Shown piece by piece: positions 16,947 through 23,015 of a DNA stretch of 38,824 nucleotides. Each line of letters starts with the position of its first letter. Within the stretch, counting starts at the first letter, position 1. This stretch comes from Parasulfuritortus sp037439465 (GTDB lineage: Bacteria > Pseudomonadota > Gammaproteobacteria > Burkholderiales > Thiobacillaceae), in NCBI GenBank assembly GCA_037439465.1, contig JBBIVX010000022.1:1-38824 (forward strand), in the 5' to 3' direction. Under the pieces are notes generated by a model, which saw only the letters and a list, made by a program, of their open reading frames with translations, was not told where the DNA came from and ran no database searches. The position numbers were made by a program, and so were the translations under genes.

Positions 16947-18098
16947 ATGCCGCTCCCTGATTACCGCGCCAGCCTGGTCAACCTGATGGCCTCTATCGGC
17001 GCGGCTCTGGGTGCCCCAATGCCGCATCCGCCTCTGGCCTTCCTGCCATCGGATGAATTGGCTGCGGCCCGGCGTCTCGTGCTGCTGGTTGTGGACGGTC
17101 TCGGTTATGACTATCTGGCGTCGCGCTCCGGTGCGCTCAGGGAGCATCTGCGCGGGCGCCTGACATCGGTGTTTCCTTCCACCACGGCGAGCGCCATTCC
17201 CGCTTTCCTTACCGGCCTCGCCCCCCGTCAGCACGGTCTGACCGGCTGGCACATGTATTGCCGCGAACTTGGCGCCATTGTCACCACTCTGCCCTTCCTG
17301 CTGCGGGCCGGCCGGCAGCCGCTGAGCAGCGCCGGTATCACGCCGCAGCGGCTATACGGCCTCACTCCGCTGGCCGATCGTCTCAGGGTGCCCGTCCATG
17401 TGGTAAGTCCGCAAGCCATCGTCCATTCCGACTTCAACAAGGCCCTGTCGGGACGGGCCCGGCGGCATGGCTACACGGGCCTCTTGGAGATGTTCGGCGT
17501 CTTGCTGGAGCTTGCGCATGGCGACGAGCCCGCCGCCTACATTCAGGCCTACTGGCCGGAGCTGGACAGTCTGGCTCATGCCCACGGCAGCGGCAGTCCC
17601 CAGGTGGCGGCCGCCTTCGCGGCGCTGGATGCCGCCTGCGGCCGTTTCCTGGAAGCGGCGCGAGGCAGCGGTACCACCCTCATCGTCACCGCCGATCATG
17701 GCTTCATTGACACCTCGCCGGCGGACATCATCGATCTCGACGACCACCCTGAGCTGCGTCAGACGCTGCTCCTCCCCCTTTGTGGTGAACCGCGGGTGGC
17801 CTATGCCTACGTGCGCGCCGGGCAGGAACAACGCTTCGAGACCTATGTGCGGCAGCGCCTGGTCGGCAAGGTGGACCTTTATCGTAGTGCCGACCTCATC
17901 GACCAGGGCTGGTTTGGGCCGGGCCACAGCCATCCCGCACTGGCCGGCCGGGTGGGCGATTACACCCTGGTGGCGAAGGATAATCACGTCCTGCGCGACT
18001 GGCTGGCAGGCGAGGAACGGCACATGCATGTGGGCATGCATGGCGGCCTCTCCGAGGCGGAGATGTGGGTGCCGCTGATTGTCGCCAGGACGCGCTGA
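16947..18098 (+). CDS. Alkaline-phosphatase-superfamily phosphodiesterase/nucleotide pyrophosphatase
   Basis: The product is 383 aa. Its metal-site motifs match the type I phosphodiesterase/nucleotide pyrophosphatase branch: VVDGLGYDYL (metal Asp, residue ~50), FPSTTASAIPAFLTGLAP with the nucleophilic Thr, YWPELDSLAHAHG, TADHGFID and the late metal-ligand His in MHGGLSEAEMWVPL. No signal peptide or membrane segment is present, so the protein appears cytoplasmic, which is less usual for this superfamily. The substrate is unknown. AGGAG precedes the ATG by ten bases. Confidence 0.85.
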   Translation: MPLPDYRASLVNLMASIGAALGAPMPHPPLAFLPSDELAAARRLVLLVVDGLGYDYLASRSGALREHLRGRLTSVFPSTTASAIPAFLTGLAPRQHGLTGWHMYCRELGAIVTTLPFLLRAGRQPLSSAGITPQRLYGLTPLADRLRVPVHVVSPQAIVHSDFNKALSGRARRHGYTGLLEMFGVLLELAHGDEPAAYIQAYWPELDSLAHAHGSGSPQVAAAFAALDAACGRFLEAARGSGTTLIVTADHGFIDTSPADIIDLDDHPELRQTLLLPLCGEPRVAYAYVRAGQEQRFETYVRQRLVGKVDLYRSADLIDQGWFGPGHSHPALAGRVGDYTLVAKDNHVLRDWLAGEERHMHVGMHGGLSEAEMWVPLIVARTR

Positions 18099-18150
18099 AC
18101 GGGCGGCGGTCGGGCGCAATTGTTTTCTGGCCAGTTGCTGTCGATCCGCG

Positions 18151-18208
18151 TAAAATGCCTACGTCGAATTGGTTTTGGGTTGGTCCTGCCCGTCCGGGCG
18201 CCTTTTTT
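18151..18208 (+). promoter_or_regulatory. infA leader with possible -10 element and hairpin/T-run
   Basis: TAAAAT at 18151-18156 resembles a -10 element but has no good -35. It is followed by a small GCCC-GTCC-GGGC hairpin (18188-18199) and, three bases later, a run of six T (18203-18208). The hairpin could terminate the upstream phosphodiesterase gene, or act as an attenuator in a ~120-base infA leader. The 4-bp stem is weak. Confidence 0.3.
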
Positions 18209-18279
18209 GGTCTTCCCTCACTGGTAATTTGATGCCGTGTCCGGCTTGCGGGCGGGGCGACTGTCTGGCTGGAGGAAAT

Positions 18280-18552
18280 ATGGCCAAGGAAGAACTCGTT
18301 GAACTCGAAGGCGTCGTCAGTGAAGTGCTGCCGCAGACACTTTTTCGCGTCACGCTGGAAAATGGCACGGAGGTGATGGCCTACGCTTCCGGCAAGATGC
18401 GTAAACATCGCATTCGCATCCTGGCGGGCGATCGGGTCACCCTGGAAATGTCACCCTACGACATGACCAAGGGGCGTATCAATTTCCGCCATAAAGAGGC
18501 CAACGCCGCCCCCCGCCCGGCCCCGCGCAACAACTACCCGCACAAGCGCTAG
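18280..18552 (+). CDS. infA: Translation initiation factor IF-1, with C-terminal extension
   Basis: The product is 90 aa. Residues 1-72 are the OB-fold IF-1 core: MAKEELVELEGVVSEVLPQT, FRVTLENGTEVMAYASGKMRKHRIRILAGDRV and the ending SPYDMTKGRINFRHK. Canonical IF-1 stops near there, but this one continues for about 18 basic and Pro/Arg-rich residues (EANAAPRPAPRNNYPHKR). Longer IF-1 paralogues are known in betaproteobacteria, often beside the ribosomal-operon copy. A perfect GGAGGA (18271-18276) fixes the ATG at 18280. It is single and not in a ribosomal operon here, so it may be a second copy. Confidence 0.93.
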   Translation: MAKEELVELEGVVSEVLPQTLFRVTLENGTEVMAYASGKMRKHRIRILAGDRVTLEMSPYDMTKGRINFRHKEANAAPRPAPRNNYPHKR

Positions 18553-18601
18553 CCGGTGGCATTGCCGGTGTGCCGCCGTAGTTGACGCCCGGCCTCTCGC
18601 T

Positions 18602-19300
18602 TTATTCCGTTTTGATTTCGACTCGCCTGTTGGGCGCCAGGCAGGCCTTCGTCGCCGGCGTCGGGCCACCCCGGCAGGTCACGACCGGCCGGGTTTCACC
18701 CATGGCCAGCAGGTGGATGCCCTGGGGCTGCATCCCCAGGTCGAGCAGATGGCGGGCGACGCTTTCGGCGCGACGGAGGGAGAGCTTCTGGTTGTAGACC
18801 GGGGGTCCCAGCCGATCGGCGTGACCGCTCACCTGGATGGGGACATCCCTGGGCGCTGCAGCCAGCCAGCCAGCCAGGGCGGCGCGATCCGCGTCGGTCA
18901 AGTCGGCGCGATCGAACCCGAAATGCGTCACGACGACCGCTGGCTTAGCCGGACTGGTTAGCGCCGGCGCGGCAATGGCGGGTTGCTCCGCATTGGGTGC
19001 CGCCGCCAACTCTGGCACGGGCGCCATGGGGGCTGCCGGGTAAGGGTAGGGGATGGCACGCACGGGCGGAGCGGGATTATGCGCCCACATCAGCGGCTGC
19101 AGGCGGCGGCCGGCATACGCGGGCGCTGGACCCACGATGGCGACCGGAAAACAGCGGGCGACGCCATCCGACCATACTTGACAGACCTGATTCACCGAAT
19201 ACACCAGCCATTGCGGCGAATAGTCGTCCCCGGCGAGCGTCGGGGTGGAAAGCATGGCCGTGGCGGTCAGTAACGCGCTGGCGAACGTAGGCGTCTGCAT
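18602..19300 (-). CDS. OmpA-domain envelope protein
   Basis: The product is 232 aa. It has a Sec signal peptide (MQTPTFASALLTATAMLSTPTLA), then an N-terminal part of unknown fold with two cysteines (VNQVCQVWSDGVARCFPVAI). A Pro/Ala-rich linker covers residues ~70-120, and a C-terminal OmpA peptidoglycan-binding domain begins with VVTHFGFDRADLTDADRAAL, includes IQVSGHADRLGPPVYNQKLSLRRA and ends CLAPNRRVEI. No lipobox is seen. It probably anchors envelope components to the cell wall. It is the last gene of the minus-strand run starting at nrdA, 25 bases after the YjdM-like gene, with a strong GAGGAGGG ribosome site. Confidence 0.85.
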   Translation of the reverse strand: MQTPTFASALLTATAMLSTPTLAGDDYSPQWLVYSVNQVCQVWSDGVARCFPVAIVGPAPAYAGRRLQPLMWAHNPAPPVRAIPYPYPAAPMAPVPELAAAPNAEQPAIAAPALTSPAKPAVVVTHFGFDRADLTDADRAALAGWLAAAPRDVPIQVSGHADRLGPPVYNQKLSLRRAESVARHLLDLGMQPQGIHLLAMGETRPVVTCRGGPTPATKACLAPNRRVEIKTE

Positions 19301-19325
19301 GCGCCCTCCTCGAAAAAATGGTCTG

Positions 19326-19538
19326 TCACGCCTTCTTCAGGAAGCAGGTCTTGAGCACCAGACCCTTGACCTTGTCGGCGTTGCATTCGATTTCCTCATC
19401 GTCGTCGGTGAGGCGGATGTTCTTGATGATCGCGCCGCGTTTCAGGGTGACGGATGTGCCTTTCACCTTCAGGTCCTTGATGACCTGTACGGAATCGCCG
19501 TTGTTGAGTATGTTGCCGTTGCAGTCTTTTACGTCCAT
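19326..19538 (-). CDS. YjdM/PhnA-domain protein (core domain only)
   Basis: The product is 70 aa: MDVKDCNGNILNNGDSVQVI, KDLKVKGTSVTLKRGAIIKNI and a lysine-rich end. This matches the C-terminal domain of E. coli YjdM (formerly PhnA, PF03831). The N-terminal zinc-ribbon of full-length YjdM (about 40 residues) is absent. The function of the domain is not established; the old link to phosphonate use is weak. AAAGG seven bases upstream supports this start. The first ten bases overlap the end of the preceding Cys-Gly-Cys protein gene. Confidence 0.88.
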   Translation of the reverse strand: MDVKDCNGNILNNGDSVQVIKDLKVKGTSVTLKRGAIIKNIRLTDDDEEIECNADKVKGLVLKTCFLKKA

Positions 19539-19777
19539 GTCATGTCCTTTCCTGTTGAGGCGCCCCGACGCGGCGACGGCTGGTCAGCGGGCAGCGTTGC
19601 ACGGGTGGCCGCGGTTCGTTTGTCGATCCCGAACAGTAGCTCGCAATACTCGGCGATCTTATCCAGCGGGGCAGGGTCGTCTGCGCAGCCGCAGCCAGCG
19701 ATGATACCCGAATGGAAGAGACTGGCCTTGAAGGCAGGGGTCCGCCAGGCCTTCAAGGCTTTGCCGTGGTGAATCAT
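19529..19777 (-). CDS. Small cysteine-containing protein downstream of nrdB, unknown function
   Basis: The product is 82 aa from the ATG at 19777 (MIHHGKALKAWRTPAFKASL). A longer form from 19807 would overlap nrdB. Codon third positions are strongly G/C, as in neighbouring genes, so it looks genuinely coding. The middle reads FHSGIIAGCGCADDPAPLDK, with a Cys-Gly-Cys pair, then IAEYCELLFGIDKRTAATRA with a third Cys. The last ~17 residues look disordered. It starts seven bases after the nrdB stop and overlaps the YjdM-like gene by ten bases. I do not recognise a family. Class Ia nrdB genes in other bacteria are often followed by the small ferredoxin YfaE, which services the diiron-tyrosyl cofactor; a comparable role here is only a hypothesis. 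Confidence 0.65.
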   Translation of the reverse strand: MIHHGKALKAWRTPAFKASLFHSGIIAGCGCADDPAPLDKIAEYCELLFGIDKRTAATRATLPADQPSPRRGASTGKDMTWT

Positions 19778-19784
19778 GCCGCTG

Positions 19785-20966
19785 TCAATCCCATGCAAGG
19801 GCGCCACCGCTCTGGTACTCGGTCACGCGGGTCTCGAAAAAGTTTTTTTCCTTCTTCAGGTCGATCATTTCGGCCATCCATGGGAAGGGGTTGCTGGCGC
19901 CGGGGAAGAGCTCATCCAGGCCGATCTGGGTGGCCCGGCGGTTGGCGATGAAGCGCAAATATTCCTTGAACATGGGTGCATTCAGACCGAGCACACCACG
20001 CGGCAGGGTGTCCTCGGCGTAGGCGTATTCCAGTTCCACGGCCTTCTGAAACATGGCCTTGAGCTCGGCCTTGAACTCAGGCGTCCACAGGTGGGGTTCC
20101 TCCAGCTTGATCTGGTTGATCATGTCGATGCCGAAATTGCAGTGCATGGATTCGTCGCGCAGGATGTACTGGTATTGCTCGGCGGCGCCGGTCATCTTGT
20201 TTTGCCGGCCCATGGCCAGTATCTGCACGAAGCCGACGTAGAAGAAGAGGCCTTCCATGATACAGGCGAAGGCGATCAGGCTTTTGAGGAAGGCCTGGTC
20301 CTGCTCGGGCGCACCGGTCTTGAAGGTGGGGCTGGCCAGTACGTCGATGAAGGGCAGGAGGAACTCGTCCTTGGCGCGGATGCTGGGAATCTCGCGGTAG
20401 GCGTTGAAGATCTCGCCTTCATCGAGGCTCAGGCTTTCCACGATGTACTGGTAGGCATGGGTATGGATGGCTTCCTCGAACGCCTGGCGCAGCAGGTATT
20501 GGCGGCACTCGGGCGCGGTGATCTGGCGGTAGGTGCCGAGCACGATGTTGTTGGCGGCCAGGCTGTCGGCCGTGGTGAAGAAACCCAGGTTGCGTTTGAC
20601 GATGCGGCGCTCGTCCTCGGTCAGGGCGGCCGCGTCTTTCCATTGGGCAATGTCGCGGCTCATGTTCACTTCCTGCGGCATCCAGTGATTGGCGCAGGCG
20701 GCGATGTACTTTTCCCAGGCCCATTTGTATTTGAAGGGGACAAGCTGGTTGACGTCGGTGCTGGCGTTGATGATGCGTTTATCCTCGGCGCGCACGCGGC
20801 GCTGCCAGACGCCGGATAGCGGGGCTCCGGGAGTGTGCGGCGCCGTACCCTGTCCGGCTGGCGCGGCGACGCCGAAGGACAGGTAAGCGGGCCCGAAGCC
20901 GCGCGTAGGGGGGATGGACGGCAGATGGGCGGCGGTGGCTGGCACATCCTCCTCGAAATTCAGCAT
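19785..20966 (-). CDS. nrdB: Class Ia ribonucleotide reductase, beta (radical) subunit
   Basis: The product is 393 aa. It houses the diiron-tyrosyl radical that starts catalysis in NrdA. By counting, the metal ligands are Asp134 (TTADSLAANN), Glu165 and His168 (FEEAIHTHAY), Glu238 (IMEGLFFYVGF), and Glu272 and His275 (RDESMHCNFG). The radical Tyr172 lies four residues after His168, as in class Ia. A ~55-residue N-terminal extension precedes the conserved DKRIINASTDVNQLVPFKYKWAW. AGGAG precedes the start at 20966. Unusually, two genes separate it from nrdA. Confidence 0.96.
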   Translation of the reverse strand: MLNFEEDVPATAAHLPSIPPTRGFGPAYLSFGVAAPAGQGTAPHTPGAPLSGVWQRRVRAEDKRIINASTDVNQLVPFKYKWAWEKYIAACANHWMPQEVNMSRDIAQWKDAAALTEDERRIVKRNLGFFTTADSLAANNIVLGTYRQITAPECRQYLLRQAFEEAIHTHAYQYIVESLSLDEGEIFNAYREIPSIRAKDEFLLPFIDVLASPTFKTGAPEQDQAFLKSLIAFACIMEGLFFYVGFVQILAMGRQNKMTGAAEQYQYILRDESMHCNFGIDMINQIKLEEPHLWTPEFKAELKAMFQKAVELEYAYAEDTLPRGVLGLNAPMFKEYLRFIANRRATQIGLDELFPGASNPFPWMAEMIDLKKEKNFFETRVTEYQSGGALAWD

Positions 20967-21031
20967 GTGGTGTCTCCTGTTAGGGGCTGTCCGGAGCAAG
21001 AAAGGGGTTGATCGACGTGCTGTGGGGCACT

Positions 21032-21673
21032 TCAGAACGGGATGTCGTCGTCGGCGATGTCCGCGAAGCCGGCGCCATTGGTGGCGCCCGGCGTTGCGCC
21101 GGGGGGGGCGGTGTAGGGGCGGATGACCGTCTCGCGCAGACCGGCGATGAGGCGGTCGAGCGTTTGCGCCGCACGTTCGCCGGCGAGTATCTCCGCGGCG
21201 GTGCGGCGGCTGCGCGGGTCGAAGAACTCGACGATCTTCATGTTCACCTGGGCCCTGCCCTCCCAAACGCGTTCCTCGCGCTGCAGCAGGACGCCGATGG
21301 GTTTGTGCATGAGCGCTTCGAAAATTTCGACCTGTGTGGGTAGCCATTGGCTGCTTTCGGCGTTCCATTCGTCCAGCGTGGTCGGTGTCGACTCGATGGA
21401 CTGAATGTCGAGACAGGTCATCAAGGCGGAAAGCAGGCCGTAGGCGAAGTCGATCTTGTCGCCATTGGCGCGTTCCAGCCAGAGAGTCAGATAGCGCGCC
21501 ACCTGGCCATCGTCCGACTCGAAGGTGAATTCGATGCCCTTGGTGCCGGTCCTGGCGGTGCGTTCCTTGGCCAGGGTCATACGCCCAATGTAGGCCCCGG
21601 AGGCGGTGATCTTGCCGCCGGACTTGCCTTCGGCCTGGACGGCGAGCTGGTCATCGCGTTGGTATGTAGTCAT
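21032..21673 (-). CDS. ssDNA-binding-like protein with SSB-type C-terminal tip
   Basis: The product is 213 aa. Residues ~15-165 (ITASGAYIGRMTLAKERTARTGTKG, then IEFTFESDDGQVARYLTLWLERA, later HKPIGVLLQREERVWEGRAQVN) resemble in pattern the DUF669-like, OB-fold proteins of phage replication modules. This is my reading of the pattern, not a search result. Residues ~165-207 are a linker rich in Ala, Pro and Gly, and the last residues are ADDDIPF, the acidic tip by which SSB recruits repair and replication proteins. It lies between the TPR gene and nrdB, all codirectional, so it is probably under NrdR control with them. There is no strong ribosome site before 21673. Confidence 0.7.
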   Translation of the reverse strand: MTTYQRDDQLAVQAEGKSGGKITASGAYIGRMTLAKERTARTGTKGIEFTFESDDGQVARYLTLWLERANGDKIDFAYGLLSALMTCLDIQSIESTPTTLDEWNAESSQWLPTQVEIFEALMHKPIGVLLQREERVWEGRAQVNMKIVEFFDPRSRRTAAEILAGERAAQTLDRLIAGLRETVIRPYTAPPGATPGATNGAGFADIADDDIPF

Positions 21674-21735
21674 GCTGGGCTTTCGGGATTCATGGGTGCC
21701 GGGTTAACGCTAAAGTTTGCATGGGGCGCCTAGGC

Positions 21736-22926
21736 TCAGGCGAATCCCGAATAGCCGGAGTAGACGTCGGCGCCGGGGTCCATGCTGAGGCCGAAATCAT
21801 CGACGCCTTTGAAGGCGAAGTTGATGTGCGCGGGGTTGATGGTACCGTTGGCTGTATCGTTCTGACGCACCTTGAACAACACCGTGGCCGTCTGCTTGGT
21901 GGTGTCGTAATACACCGCATAAGGATGTGCCGGCAGTGTAACCTCGGTGTCGGGTGTATGAGTGTAATAGCCGTCGCCCAGACCGCTGCCCACGGCGCGG
22001 CTGATGCTCCAGTTGAGGGTGTTCTCGACGGATAGCCGGTCCATGGCCTTGCTGAACAGGAAATTCAGGGCAAAGAGCTGCTCGTCGCCCGGGCCGGAGA
22101 GATAGTTGCCCAGGTCCGCGACCTGGGTGCCGGGCCCCAGGGCCGTCAGGAACATCGGAAAGGAGTCGTTGGCGGTGGCGGACACCATGCGCGGTTTCGA
22201 TTTTTCGTAAATGTATTGCGTCAGCAGCGCCGCCAGGGCGGTGTCACCGCCTTGCAGCTTGCTGGCAATTTCGTTCGCCTTCTCGACATCGCCGCTGTCG
22301 GTGTAGGCGTAGCCCATTTCCAGATAGGCACCCCAGTAATCTTTCTTGAGACCGATGGCGCTCTTGAACGTGGCGATGGCCTCGTCGTAACGGCCCAGCT
22401 TGGCGTAGGCCTGGCCCATGCCGAACGCACCCTGCGGCTGGGTCGGTTCCTGTTGCCGGATCGTGGCGAACAGCCGCAGCGCCGCCTCCGCCTGGCCGGT
22501 CGCCAGGTAGCCTTGGCCGACGGCGTAGAGATTGGCGCTGCTGGGGTTGATCCTGGCCGCCTGCGCGTACTCGGCGCTTGCCTCGGTGAAGCGATCCTTG
22601 GCGTAGTAGAGATTTCCCAGGGCGGTGTGCGTGGTATCGCGGCTTGGGTCCAGACGCTGCAAGGTCTTATAGGTGTCGATCGCCGCTTCCGTCTTGTCCT
22701 GTTTCATATAAGACTGGGCAACATAGGTATAGGCGTTGACGGCTACTTCCGATTGCGGCGCCAGGCCCACCGCCTGCCTGAAGCTGAGGATGGCCGCGTC
22801 GTAGTTCTTGGCGGTGTATTCCTCCAGCCCTTTTTGCAGGAAGCGCATGGCGAATTGCTCACGCTGCGCATTCTGCTCACTGGCGATGGGAAACAGCGAG
22901 TCGGCACTTACGCTGAATACATCCAT
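21736..22926 (-). CDS. TPR-repeat protein with an unrecognised C-terminal domain
   Basis: The product is 396 aa. After an N-terminal segment (MDVFSVSADSLFPIASEQNA) without a signal peptide come about six tetratricopeptide repeats (residues ~27-230), such as AAILSFRQAVGLAPQ, AIDTYKTLQRLDP and EAIATFKSAIGLKKD. The C-terminal ~150 residues contain LNWSISRAVGSGLGDGYYTH, HPYAVYYDTTKQTATVLFKVR and an aromatic end VYSGYSGFA; I do not recognise this domain. It begins 89 bases after nrdA on the same strand. TPR proteins are scaffolds; a partner is not evident. An AAGG precedes the ATG. Confidence 0.85.
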   Translation of the reverse strand: MDVFSVSADSLFPIASEQNAQREQFAMRFLQKGLEEYTAKNYDAAILSFRQAVGLAPQSEVAVNAYTYVAQSYMKQDKTEAAIDTYKTLQRLDPSRDTTHTALGNLYYAKDRFTEASAEYAQAARINPSSANLYAVGQGYLATGQAEAALRLFATIRQQEPTQPQGAFGMGQAYAKLGRYDEAIATFKSAIGLKKDYWGAYLEMGYAYTDSGDVEKANEIASKLQGGDTALAALLTQYIYEKSKPRMVSATANDSFPMFLTALGPGTQVADLGNYLSGPGDEQLFALNFLFSKAMDRLSVENTLNWSISRAVGSGLGDGYYTHTPDTEVTLPAHPYAVYYDTTKQTATVLFKVRQNDTANGTINPAHINFAFKGVDDFGLSMDPGADVYSGYSGFA

Positions 22927-23015
22927 GACTGACCTTGAAGGTTATCGTACTGATTGACCGTAATAACGGCAGCATACGCCGGTGCTTGAATGTTCGGGGA
23001 CTGGCGTGCATGGCC

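Noticed and set aside
19778..19807. Earlier start of the Cys-Gly-Cys protein
   Set aside because: It would overlap the end of nrdB; the protein-like sequence begins at 19777. It is not excluded fully.
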